From Lysobacteraceae bacterium (GTDB lineage: Bacteria > Pseudomonadota > Gammaproteobacteria > Xanthomonadales > Ahniellaceae): DNA of 64,000 nt. The translations under genes were made by a program, and so were the position numbers. The notes under the pieces were generated by a model. It had not been told where the DNA came from. It saw only the letters and a list, made by a program, of their open reading frames with translations, and did not search any database. This document shows positions 26,208 to 34,750 of this stretch, in pieces (the stretch's first letter is position 1; each line of letters opens with the position of its first letter). Location: assembly GCA_021299185.1 (NCBI GenBank), contig JAJTHZ010000114.1, forward strand, positions 1 through 64,000, given 5' to 3'.

Positions 26208-27938
26208 TCAGCGCGGCGCCGGATCGAGCGCCGCGGCGCGGCCCTCCAGCCGCGGGTCCGCGCCACCGCGCAGGCCGCCCGGCGTGACGTGGATGACGTG
26301 GGTGCCGCTGTGGAGATCGCCCTCGACGATGTGCCAGCCGCGCTCCCGCAGCGCGGCGCTGGTGGCCGCGGGCATCCGCCCGCGCTCGACCACGATCTCC
26401 GGCGTGCGGGCGAACATCGCCGGCGTGGACACGGCCTCCTGCGGCGTGAGGCCCCAGTCCAGCACGCCGATGATGCTGCGCGAGACCGAGGCGATGATGG
26501 TGCTGCCGCCCATCGAGCCGGTGACCAGCACCAGTTTCCCGTCGGCATCGGTGACGATCGCCGGCGACATCGAGGATCGCGGCGCCTTGCGCGGCGCCAC
26601 CGCATTGGCGACCGGCTTGCCGTCGATCACCGGCTCGAACGAGAAGTCGGTCAACTGGTTGTTGAGCCAGAACCCGCCGGCCATGCGCTGCGCGCCGTAC
26701 TCCGATTCGATGGTGGCGGTCAGCGCGACGGCGTTGCCCGCGGCGTCGACCACCGACAGGTGGGTGGTGCCGCGCTCCTGCATCGCGGCGCTGCCCCAGC
26801 GCGCGCGCAGGGCTTCGCCGGCCGGCGTGCCGACGGGGATCGCCGCGCGACTCGTGTCGAGGTCGATCAACGCGGCGCGCGCGTCCAGATACGCGGGGGC
26901 AACGAGGGCCGCGGTCGGCGCCTCGACGAAACGATCGTCGGCCATGTAGTGGTCGCGATCGACATAGGACAGCCGGCTCGCCCACAGGTAGGCCGCCCAG
27001 TCGTCGACGTCGTCTGGGCCGTTCGGCTGCGGACGCGCGCGGGCGTAGAGGCCGAGGATCGACAGCATCGCGTTGGCCGAACTCGGCGACGGCATGCTGC
27101 ACACGCGGTACGCGCGGAACGGCGCGCACAGCGGCGCGAGCCGACGCGGTGCATACGCCGCGAGATCGTCCAGCGACAAGGTCCCGGCCCGCGGCGCGCG
27201 GCGCGCTGCTTCGACGATCGCCTCGGCGATCGGGCCGCGGGTGAGCGCACGCGGGCCCGCGTGCGCGATCGCGCGCAGCGTGTCCGCATAGGCCGGATTG
27301 CGCAGCCGGTGCCCCTGCGGCCAGGGCCGTGCCTGCGCATCGAGGTAGATCGCGCGCGCCTGCGGGTCGGCGGCGAGCGCGTCGCGCCAGGTCGCGAGGC
27401 TGCGCGCGAGCCGCGGGCCGACGACGAAGCCGTCTTCCGCCAGCCGGATCGCGGGCGCCGCCAGCCGCGCCCATGGCAGGCGGCCATGCGCATCGTGCGC
27501 GAGCGCCAGCATCGGCACCAGCGCCGGCGTGCCGATCGACAGGCCGCTGGCCTGCGCGAGTTCGAACGGCAGCGGCCGACCGTCGGCATCGAGGAACTGG
27601 TCCGGTCGCGCGCCGGCTGGCGCCCACTCGCGGCCGTCGAAGGCGTCGATCGCGGCATCCGCGGCCCGGTAGTGCAGCAGGAATCCGCCACCGCCCACGC
27701 CGGAGGACTCGGGCTCGACCAGGCCGAGCACCAGCACGGTCGCGATCGCGGCATCCAGCGCGGTGCCGCCCTCGCGCAGGATCTCCAGGCCGGCGTCGAC
27801 GGCCAGCGGGTCGGCGGCGGCGACCATCGCCGACCCGGCGGCGTGCTCGCGGGGCGGCTTGCCCGCCGCGCAGGCAGCCAGCATCGCCGCCAGAAGGACC
27901 ACGAGCACCCGCGCGGTGCGGACTGTCAGGGCGTTCAT
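26208..27938 (-). CDS. ggt: Gamma-glutamyltransferase (lipoprotein)
   Basis: A 576-residue Ntn-hydrolase proenzyme that cleaves glutathione and transfers gamma-glutamyl groups in the periplasm. The ATG at 27938 has GGGAGGAG 7 nt upstream. The signal peptide ends in a lipobox (VLLAAMLAAC, Cys23). The large subunit contains AADPLAVDAGLEILREGG and SGVGGGGFLLHY. Autocleavage is expected before Thr391 (ERGTTHLSVVD), the catalytic nucleophile. The small subunit has NNQLTDFSF and the GSMGGSTII oxyanion loop. It stands alone, divergent from the thioredoxin-like gene. Confidence 0.92.
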   Translation of the reverse strand: MNALTVRTARVLVVLLAAMLAACAAGKPPREHAAGSAMVAAADPLAVDAGLEILREGGTALDAAIATVLVLGLVEPESSGVGGGGFLLHYRAADAAIDAFDGREWAPAGARPDQFLDADGRPLPFELAQASGLSIGTPALVPMLALAHDAHGRLPWARLAAPAIRLAEDGFVVGPRLARSLATWRDALAADPQARAIYLDAQARPWPQGHRLRNPAYADTLRAIAHAGPRALTRGPIAEAIVEAARRAPRAGTLSLDDLAAYAPRRLAPLCAPFRAYRVCSMPSPSSANAMLSILGLYARARPQPNGPDDVDDWAAYLWASRLSYVDRDHYMADDRFVEAPTAALVAPAYLDARAALIDLDTSRAAIPVGTPAGEALRARWGSAAMQERGTTHLSVVDAAGNAVALTATIESEYGAQRMAGGFWLNNQLTDFSFEPVIDGKPVANAVAPRKAPRSSMSPAIVTDADGKLVLVTGSMGGSTIIASVSRSIIGVLDWGLTPQEAVSTPAMFARTPEIVVERGRMPAATSAALRERGWHIVEGDLHSGTHVIHVTPGGLRGGADPRLEGRAAALDPAPR

Positions 27939-28077
27939 CGGCGGGCTCCTCCCGATCTCGGCCGGAGCATCGCACGCCGCGGCGCTGCGGGCGACGGCCG
28001 GCGCCACCGCCTGCACCGATTCACCGCAGATTCAATCCATGCAGCGCAAGGTTGTGGCGAGGCCATGAGGGCAAGAC

Positions 28078-28584
28078 ATGATCGATCGCAGGGGATTCCT
28101 CGGCAGCCTGCTCGCCGGGTTCGTCATCGCACCGCCCGCCGCTGCCGGCGTCACCGACTGGTTCAACGGCGTGAAGCTGGGCGCGACAATGCCCGACCAC
28201 GACGCCACCTTCGTGCAGGGTGCCTGGAACGGATCCGCATCCCTGGTGCTCGTCGACTTCTGGGCCACCTGGTGTGCGCCCTGCATCACGGCGATCCCAC
28301 ACCTCAACGCCATCCACGACCGGTTCACCGCCGAAGGCCTGCATGTGGTGGGTGTCAGCGACGAAACGGTCGAGGTCGTGGCCCTGTTCGTGACCCGCAA
28401 GGGCATGCGCTATGCGGTCGCGGCGGGCGGCGAACGGCCGCTGCGCAAGACGCTCAAGGTGCGCGCCCTGCCCTACGCCATGCTGGTCGACGCACGACGC
28501 CGCATCGTCTGGCGCGGCCAGCCGGAGCAGCTTGACGACGCCACCCTGCGCGCGCAACTGGACGCGGTGCGCGCAGCGGGCTGA
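28078..28584 (+). CDS. Exported TlpA/thioredoxin-like protein
   Basis: A 168-residue thioredoxin-fold protein. The N-terminus MIDRRGFLGSLLAGFVIAPPAAA is a signal peptide with a twin-Arg-like RRGFLG. The redox motif is WCAPC (residues 65-69) in VDFWATWCAPCITAIPHL, and the cis-Pro loop is VRALPYAMLVDA. This places it with the TlpA/AhpC-TSA family of periplasmic thiol:disulphide proteins that serve cytochrome maturation or reduce periplasmic disulphides. GAGGGC precedes the ATG. The region upstream (27939-28077) is the divergent promoter with ggt. Confidence 0.88.
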   Translation: MIDRRGFLGSLLAGFVIAPPAAAGVTDWFNGVKLGATMPDHDATFVQGAWNGSASLVLVDFWATWCAPCITAIPHLNAIHDRFTAEGLHVVGVSDETVEVVALFVTRKGMRYAVAAGGERPLRKTLKVRALPYAMLVDARRRIVWRGQPEQLDDATLRAQLDAVRAAG

Positions 28585-28748
28585 CAGCGCAGCCGCCGAC
28601 GGCGACGCATGTTCAACAAGATGTGTCGGCGCGCGCGTCGGGAGGCTCCCGACACGCCGACACCGCACCCACGCGGTAATGTCGCGCTTCCCGACGCCGC
28701 CCACGGTCCATCCGCGTGGCTCCTGTCCCGCAACGCCCCTCCACCTCG

Positions 28749-29564
28749 ATGGCCGCTGGCGATCTGCTGGCGGACGACAGCCTGCCGGGCTGGCGCGGCC
28801 ACCTGCTGCGCATGGGCGCACGGCGCTCGGTCGCGCTCATCACCGTGGTGTCGCTGCTGCTGTCGGTGGGCACGGTCTTGGTCAACCGATGGCTCGGCGA
28901 TCCATCGCGATGGGCCACCGACCTGCTGGTGGCCATCCTGGTACCGTTGATCGTGGCACCGCTGGCCAGTTCCGCCGGCATGCGCCTGCTGGCCGAGGTC
29001 GAGGCCGCCCGGCGCGCGCTGCGCGAAGTCGCTATCCGCGACGGCCTGACCGGGCTCTTCACCCGGGGCTATTTCCTGACCCGACTGGACGCCGAGGTGC
29101 GCCGCGCGCAGCGCGATGCATCGCCCCTTTCCGTGCTGCTGCTCGATATCGACCGCTTCAAGGCGATCAACGACACCTGCGGGCACGCGATCGGTGATGC
29201 GGTGCTGCAGCGGGAGGCGGTGGCGCTGGCCGGCCAGCTCCGGCCGCAGGATCTCGCGGCACACTTCGGCGGCGAGGAATTCGTCGCCCTGCTGCCCGGC
29301 GTCGCCGGCCCCGATGCAACCGCCATCGCCGACGCGATCCGCCGCGCACTCGACACGCCGGACCCCATGCTGGACGCCCTGGCGAGCGGGCTGCACGTCA
29401 CGGCGAGCATCGGCATCGCCAGCCTCGGGCCGGCGCCGGACGCTGCCGAACCGCTGCTGCGGCGCGCCGACCTCGCGATGTACGACGCCAAGCGCAACGG
29501 TCGCAACCGCTGCGTCACCGCGAGCACGGTCGGCAACGTCACGCCGCTGCGCCGCGGGGTCTGA
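28749..29564 (+). CDS. Membrane-bound diguanylate cyclase
   Basis: A 271-residue protein (281 if GTG 28716 is used; neither start has a clear ribosome site). Two membrane segments (SVALITVVSLLLSVGTVLV and LLVAILVPLIVAPLASSAG) precede a coiled linker and a full GGDEF domain. The active site is GGEEF at residues 174-178, with the DxD metal residues in LLLDIDRF. The product-inhibition I-site RPQD (165-168) lies exactly five residues before it. It should make cyclic di-GMP and be feedback-inhibited. The membrane part is too short to hold a known sensor domain. Confidence 0.9.
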   Translation: MAAGDLLADDSLPGWRGHLLRMGARRSVALITVVSLLLSVGTVLVNRWLGDPSRWATDLLVAILVPLIVAPLASSAGMRLLAEVEAARRALREVAIRDGLTGLFTRGYFLTRLDAEVRRAQRDASPLSVLLLDIDRFKAINDTCGHAIGDAVLQREAVALAGQLRPQDLAAHFGGEEFVALLPGVAGPDATAIADAIRRALDTPDPMLDALASGLHVTASIGIASLGPAPDAAEPLLRRADLAMYDAKRNGRNRCVTASTVGNVTPLRRGV

Positions 29565-29580
29565 TCGGCCGAGCACCGCC

Positions 29581-29820
29581 CTGTTCGGCGCCGTACCGGG
29601 CAACAGCGCGGGCAAGCTGACCGCCAGCGTGCCCGCCGCGCAAGCACCCAACACCCCGTTCAACCTCGCCGTGCAGTGGACGCTGCCAGGTCTCCAGACC
29701 ACCCCGCACCTTGCCGCCATCGACCTCGGCACGGTGCAGGCACCCACGACGCTGGGCAGCGCGGTGCTGATCCTGACCGCCGACCCGGTTGGCCGACTGT
29801 TCGCGGATGGGTTCGAGTAG
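29581..29820 (+). pseudogene. Remnant of a tailed secreted protein, copy 1
   Basis: An open stretch with no usable start encodes LFGAVPGNSAGKLTAS... and ends GSAVLILTADPVGRLFADGFE*. It is closely related at DNA level to 36516-36707. It begins 17 bp after the diguanylate cyclase stop. It contains a 45-bp segment absent from the other copy, flanked by CACCCCG-like direct repeats. It looks like the 3' end of a larger gene moved here by recombination. It keeps the LF-x3-FE tail intact. Confidence 0.55.
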
Positions 29821-29919
29821 CGGCGCACGCCACACCCGATGCACCGGAACATCCCGGCGGCGCTTTCCGCGCCGCGTCGCTGCGCGCGCGGCTGGCTCGA
29901 CGCCGGTCCTCGCGCACCG

Positions 29920-30231
29920 TCAGCGCAGACGGACGAAACGCGAGGTGCCGGCCATGACGGCACCGAGCCCGAGCAGCAGCCAGAGCGCGAGCGCGACACC
30001 GAGCACGGTTGCATGCGCGGGTACGTACACGGCCAGCACGCCGAGCACGGCGACCCCGACTGCAACGATCAACAACCGCGCACCGGCCCAACGATGCAGC
30101 GCTTGCGGATCGTCGACACGCGCATAGTCCACACCATTGAGCACCCGCGACGAGCCCGCGGTGAGCACCGCGAGGCCCAGCACGGTGAGCAGCGGGGCGA
30201 GCAGCACAGCGACGACCACGATCAAGCCCAT
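29920..30231 (-). CDS. DUF3784-like small membrane protein
   Basis: A 103-residue protein with three hydrophobic segments (GLIVVVAVLLAPLLTVLGLAVL, LLIVAVGVAVLGVLAVYV, ALALWLLLGLGAVMA). Between the first two lies VLNGVDYARVDDPQALHRWAGARL, the pattern I associate with DUF3784 proteins. AGAGGG lies about 9 nt before the ATG. The family has no established function. It is convergent with the remnant copy 1. Confidence 0.65.
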   Translation of the reverse strand: MGLIVVVAVLLAPLLTVLGLAVLTAGSSRVLNGVDYARVDDPQALHRWAGARLLIVAVGVAVLGVLAVYVPAHATVLGVALALWLLLGLGAVMAGTSRFVRLR

Positions 30232-30249
30232 CAGATACAGCCCTCTGGT

Positions 30250-30595
30250 GGATGCGTCGGCCGCTCCGCCGCCGCAGGGGTCAACCGGGTCATTGGCGTC
30301 CGTCGAAGTGAGTCGGTGTCACGGAGGCCGCAAATGTACAGTGGCCACCGTCCCACCGCTCAGGCTGGCGCACGAGTCCCGCACCAGCGTCCGGGTCACG
30401 CTCAGTTCGAGACCCGCCGTGGCCCGCACGCCGCCACCGGAGTCCACGCGCGCGAGCCCGCGCGCCGCCGCGATTCCCAGGGCAAGCGAGGGCACGCAAT
30501 CGGTCTGCCCCGCGCACCCAAAAGTTCGGTATCCGGACCTTGATCTGACGCAGGACGCCCCCCAGATCAGCGACGGCCTCGCGCAAGGATCCGGC
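30250..30595. other. Stretch without a confident gene
   Basis: About 345 bp between the small membrane protein and the ChaN-like gene. A minus-strand open stretch (30319-30460) reads RVDSGGGVRATAGLELSVTR and then LVRDSCASLSGGTVATVHL, which has protein-like composition but no start or family match. It may be decayed coding sequence. The promoter of the ChaN-like gene should lie near 30500-30580. Confidence 0.35.
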
Positions 30596-31831
30596 ATGCA
30601 GCCCAGATTTCGACTGCGGCACCTCGCCCCCCTGCTGCTGTGGTCGGCCACAGCGTCTGCGGCAGAACCCGACTGGGATCGCCTCGACGCCGCGCCGACG
30701 CCGCTGGCCGCGCTGACCGAAGCGGCCACCTGGACCTCCAACGACCCGGGCATCGCCATTCGCCTCGCGCTGGAAATCGCGGTGCTGCACGCCGAAGCCG
30801 GAGAGCCGGCTCGGGCGCTGTCGACGTATCCGTTCGGCCCCGGCGGCGACATCCCCAGACCGCCGGCCGCGGGGCCTCGAGCCTTCCCACCCGACCTGCG
30901 CTGCGAGCCCGCCGTTCCTGCACTGGCCGCGCAGTCGCGCGACGCGCAGTTCGTCTTCATCAACGAAGCCCACCACGTGCCGCAGACGCGGCTGCTGACG
31001 CTCGCCGTGCTGCGCGAACTGCGCGCGGCGGGATTCACCCACCTCGCGGTCGAGTCGCTGCGCGAACCCGGCACGGTGCTGCAGGCCCGCGGCTATCCGG
31101 TCGCCGCCACCGGCAAGTACACCCGCGAGCCGGTCTTCGCCGAACTGTTGCGTGAGGCGCTGCGGCTCGGCTGGCGCGTCGTGGACTACGAGCCCCGCCA
31201 GCACGACGGCATGGAAGCGCGCGAGGCCGGCCAGGCGGAGAACCTGTGGAATCGCACGCTCGGCACCGATCCCGACGCACGCGTGCTGGTGCATGCCGGC
31301 TATGCCCACGTCGACCTCGTCCGCGGTCGTCTCTTCGACATCCTGCCACTGGCCGGTCGCATCGCGGAGCGCGCACCGGGCGCGGTGCTCAGCATCGACC
31401 AGGTCGACCTGCGCCCCGATCCCTCGCGCCGCGAGCACCCGCGCTATCGCCCGCTGCTGGCGCGGTTCCACTCGACCGGACCTCAGGTCTGTCGACTCGG
31501 CGACGACCTCTGGGCGCTCGACCCGACCCGCAATACCGTCAGCGTGCTGCTGCCGGACGGCGGTACCGCCGAGCGACCGGAATGGCTTGCCCTCGACGGC
31601 GCACGGCGTCCGATCGCCGCCCCGTCGCTGTGCGGCGACACCCTACCTTGCCTCATCGAGGCACGGCGGCTGGGTGATCCACCTGACGAAGTGGCGGTCG
31701 ACCGCTGCGTGCAGAGGGATGCTGACCGTTGCGTGCTGTTCTTGCGGGGCGGCAGCTACCAACTGCGCGGCAGCGACTCGCTCGGGGCGCCCATGGGCCA
31801 GACCACGGCCCGACTGTCCGGACCGGACTGA
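30596..31831 (+). CDS. Secreted ChaN/EreA-like superfamily protein
   Basis: A 411-residue exported protein starting at ATG 30596, with AAGGA 7 nt upstream. The signal peptide is FRLRHLAPLLLWSATASA. The core (about residues 115-290) has FVFINEAHHVPQTRLLTLAVLRELRAAGFTHLAVESL and VLVHAGYAHVDLV. These are the E-x-H and GxAH-type histidine motifs shared by the ChaN haem-binding lipoprotein, TraB/Tiki and erythromycin-esterase superfamily. The C-terminal 120 residues hold six cysteines. It could be a haem-binding or hydrolytic periplasmic protein; sequence does not decide. The frame extends to 30137, but only this start has a signal peptide. Confidence 0.65.
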   Translation: MQPRFRLRHLAPLLLWSATASAAEPDWDRLDAAPTPLAALTEAATWTSNDPGIAIRLALEIAVLHAEAGEPARALSTYPFGPGGDIPRPPAAGPRAFPPDLRCEPAVPALAAQSRDAQFVFINEAHHVPQTRLLTLAVLRELRAAGFTHLAVESLREPGTVLQARGYPVAATGKYTREPVFAELLREALRLGWRVVDYEPRQHDGMEAREAGQAENLWNRTLGTDPDARVLVHAGYAHVDLVRGRLFDILPLAGRIAERAPGAVLSIDQVDLRPDPSRREHPRYRPLLARFHSTGPQVCRLGDDLWALDPTRNTVSVLLPDGGTAERPEWLALDGARRPIAAPSLCGDTLPCLIEARRLGDPPDEVAVDRCVQRDADRCVLFLRGGSYQLRGSDSLGAPMGQTTARLSGPD

Positions 31832-31943
31832 TCCGACGCGACCGTGCTGCGGCATCCCCCTGTGAGCGGCGTTGCGGCGCCACCGACCAACGTCAGCTTG
31901 CTACGTTCCCGGGCGCTCGCAACCGGGAGCATTGAAGTCAGCC

Positions 31944-32174
31944 ATGGCAACGGTCACCGTGGACCACGGCGGACGCGGCAGCAATCTGATCTGGCATGAG
32001 GGCAACAAGTCCCTCACGTTCCGCTGGGTGGATGCCAGCGTCGGCTTCGAGGTGAGTGTCCCGACCCGTGGTGCGCGGACGCGACTCGGGGTGCTCTATC
32101 AGTTGCATAACGACCGATGCGTTCCGGGGGCAGCATCTCCCGCAGTTGGACACGCGATCGCGACCTGCCCGTGA
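31944..32174 (+). pseudogene. Truncated copy of the small gene at 38764
   Basis: From ATG 31944 the first 40 codons (MATVTVDHGGRGSNLIWHEG..., SVGFEVSVPTR) match the protein at 38764-39045 closely in both protein and DNA. After PTR the similarity ends and the frame runs into unrelated sequence with a stop at 32174. It is best read as a 3'-truncated paralogue, though a 76-residue product is possible. It lies 6,820 bp from its intact relative. Confidence 0.5.
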
Positions 32175-32209
32175 ACTGCTCTGCGGGGCCCTCGCGCGGC
32201 CCGACACTG

Positions 32210-34750
32210 CTACAGGCGGGGATCGACCGGCTCGCTCTCCAGCGCCAGCACCCCGAACACGCATTCGTGCACGCGGTACAGCGGTTCGCGTTCGACGAAA
32301 CGGTGCAGTGCCTCGTGGCCCAGGATGTACTCGCGCACGGCAAGGCTGCGCTTCGGACCCAGCGCACGCTGACGCAGGCGCTCGAGGTTCTCGGGCTCGG
32401 TGTAGGTCGGACCGTAGATGATGCGCAGGTACTCAGGCCCGCGGCACTTGAGCGCCGGCTGCACCAGCCCCTTGCGCCCCTGCCGCAGGCCATCGACGGG
32501 TTTGACGACCATGCCCTCGCTCCCTGCCGCCGTGACGTCCCGCCACCAAGTCGTCGCCGACGCCACGCTCGCGGCATCTGCCAGATCGACGTAATGCCGC
32601 TGGGTCGCACGAAAGGTCGTCGAATCCGCCGCACACAGACGATCGATCAGCGCCAGGTGCCAGCGGTGGTCGTTGTGCAGCGTGGCCGAGCCTTCGAAGG
32701 CCAGCACGTGGAACGGCGCAAGCCGCAGATCCTCGACGCCACGCACGGGCCAGCAATACCTGCGGTACTCCGCGACATAGCGTTCGATCGCCGCACCGCG
32801 CCGCTGCAGGAGCTGCTTCAGCGGCTCCAGAGCCACGCCCCGAGTCGCGGCGCGATCGGCCCAGGCGCTGGAGGCGGCGAGCGCATGGCCGGCCGCGGTG
32901 CCGGTGGGCGCGTACTGGCTGCGCAGCAAGTCGCCTGCCTTCGCGGACCAGGGCAGGAGTTCGGTATCCAGCGCGATCCAGTCCGTGCCCAGTTCGTCCC
33001 ACAGTCCGGCCGCCGCCATCGCGGCGTCGACGCGCGCAAGGAGCGCCTCCTCGCTGGCCCCGTCGGAGAAGAATCGACGACCGGTGCGCGTGTGGATCAC
33101 GCCACGACCGTCGCCGCGGATGCCGAACCGCCGCGCCGCGGCCGACTCGTCACGGCACAGCACGACCACGGCGCGCGATCCCATGTGCTTTTCCTCGCAC
33201 ACTAGCGACGTTGCGCCTTCCTCGCGGAAGTAGTCGAACACCTCGGCCGGACGCTCCAGCAGGTCCCCGTCGCGCGCCGCGGCCGGCGGCGACATGGTCG
33301 GCGGCAGGTAGATGAGCCAGCGCGGATCGACGGCAAAGCGGCTCATCACCTCCAGCGCGGCGCGCGCGTTTTCCTCTCGGATTGTGACCGTGCGCCCCAG
33401 TCGTGGCGTGATGACGCGCTTGCCGAGCACGTCGTCGATATCCAGCACCCCGGCATCGCGCTCCGGTGGCGGCGGAACAACCAACGGACGCACCGGCTCG
33501 TAGTGGACGCGCGCCGCTGGAACGCTGACAAGCTCCCGCTCGGGATAGCGCAGCGCGGTCAGTCGCCCACCGAACACACAGCCGGTGTCGATGCAGATCG
33601 TCCGGTTCACCCACTGCGGCTCCGGCACCGGCGTGTGGCCGTAGACCACTATGGCGGAACCGCGATACTCGGCCGCCCAGTCATAACGCTCCGGCAGGCC
33701 GTACTCGTCGGTCTCGCCGGTGGTTTCGCCATAGAGCGCGAAGTCGCGGACCGCGGACGACGCCCGGCCCTGCAGTGCTTCTTTCATGCCGGCATGCGCG
33801 ACGACCAGCTTGCCGTCGTCGAACACCGGGTGGCTGACCAGCGAATACACCCAGTCCGCCACCTCGCGCCGGAACGCATCGGGCTCCCCTTCGAGCTGCG
33901 CCAGGGTCTCGGCGAGGCCGTGGCTGACCTTGACGTCGCGGCCACGCAGCTTCTTCATCAACTTGACGTCGTGGTTTCCCGGCACGCAGAGCGCCGTGCC
34001 CTCCGCCACCATGGCCATGACCAAGCGCAGGACGCCGGGCGAATCCGGCCCGCGATCCACAAGGTCGCCGACGAACACCGCACGTCGTCCTTCCGGCGCC
34101 GTGACCCTGGGAGCCTCCCGCGTACCCTCGACCGCATAGCCGAGCTGGCGCAGCAGCTGCACGCACTCGTCGAGGCAGCCGTGGACGTCGCCGATGATGT
34201 CGAACGGTCCGTGCTGGTCGCGATGGTCGTTCCAAGCCTTCTCGCGGAGGATCTCCGCCTGCGCAACCTCGTCCGCGCTGCGCAGGATCGCCGCGAGCTT
34301 GAAGCCCTCCTTCTCGAGACCGCGGAGCGCACGGTGCAGGCTTTGCACGTGCGACCGGATCACGTGCGGCCCGAAGTTGCGGTCCGGGCGCGCCGCATTG
34401 CGCTCGTGCAGGATGCGCTCCGGCAGGTCGAACACGATGGCCGTCGCGAGCACGTGGTGTTCGCGCGCCAGCGCAACGAGTCGCTTGCGATCCTCTGGTC
34501 GGACGTTGGTCGCGTCCACCACGGTCAGCTTTCCCGCTGCGAGCCGCTTGCCGGCGATGTAGTACAGGATGTCGAAGGCGTCCCTGGTCGCAGCCTGGTC
34601 GTTCTCGTCGTCGGAAACCAGCGCGCGACAGGCGTCGGAGGAAAGCACCTCGGTCGTCCTGAAGTGGGTCCGTGCGAACGTCGACTTGCCCGATCCGGAC
34701 GCACCGACCAGGGCGACCAGCGACAGTTCGGGAATGCGCAGGGTGCTCAT
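32210..34750 (-). CDS. pnkp: Polynucleotide kinase-phosphatase-ligase, RNA repair enzyme
   Basis: An 846-residue bacterial Pnkp, the end-healing and sealing subunit of the Pnkp/Hen1 RNA-repair complex. Three catalytic modules are in the canonical order. The 5'-kinase has a P-loop GASGSGKST (16-24) and SSDACR. The binuclear metallophosphatase has GDVHG (187-191), GDLVDRG (228-234), GNHD (258-261) and VVYGHTP. The ligase-type adenylyltransferase has the nucleotide-accepting Lys521 in EEKHMGSR and a downstream EGMVVKP. It removes a 2',3'-cyclic phosphate and phosphorylates the 5'-OH of cleaved RNA such as ribotoxin-cut tRNA; sealing needs Hen1 as partner. The ATG overlaps the hen1 stop (ATGA, 34747-34750), so the two are co-translated. 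Confidence 0.96.
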   Translation of the reverse strand: MSTLRIPELSLVALVGASGSGKSTFARTHFRTTEVLSSDACRALVSDDENDQAATRDAFDILYYIAGKRLAAGKLTVVDATNVRPEDRKRLVALAREHHVLATAIVFDLPERILHERNAARPDRNFGPHVIRSHVQSLHRALRGLEKEGFKLAAILRSADEVAQAEILREKAWNDHRDQHGPFDIIGDVHGCLDECVQLLRQLGYAVEGTREAPRVTAPEGRRAVFVGDLVDRGPDSPGVLRLVMAMVAEGTALCVPGNHDVKLMKKLRGRDVKVSHGLAETLAQLEGEPDAFRREVADWVYSLVSHPVFDDGKLVVAHAGMKEALQGRASSAVRDFALYGETTGETDEYGLPERYDWAAEYRGSAIVVYGHTPVPEPQWVNRTICIDTGCVFGGRLTALRYPERELVSVPAARVHYEPVRPLVVPPPPERDAGVLDIDDVLGKRVITPRLGRTVTIREENARAALEVMSRFAVDPRWLIYLPPTMSPPAAARDGDLLERPAEVFDYFREEGATSLVCEEKHMGSRAVVVLCRDESAAARRFGIRGDGRGVIHTRTGRRFFSDGASEEALLARVDAAMAAAGLWDELGTDWIALDTELLPWSAKAGDLLRSQYAPTGTAAGHALAASSAWADRAATRGVALEPLKQLLQRRGAAIERYVAEYRRYCWPVRGVEDLRLAPFHVLAFEGSATLHNDHRWHLALIDRLCAADSTTFRATQRHYVDLADAASVASATTWWRDVTAAGSEGMVVKPVDGLRQGRKGLVQPALKCRGPEYLRIIYGPTYTEPENLERLRQRALGPKRSLAVREYILGHEALHRFVEREPLYRVHECVFGVLALESEPVDPRL

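Noticed and set aside
30290-31471. Long minus-strand frame opposite the ChaN-like gene, with a protein-like stretch at 30319-30460
   Set aside because: Most is antisense to a gene with signal peptide and family motifs; the short protein-like part has no start or homology I recognise.
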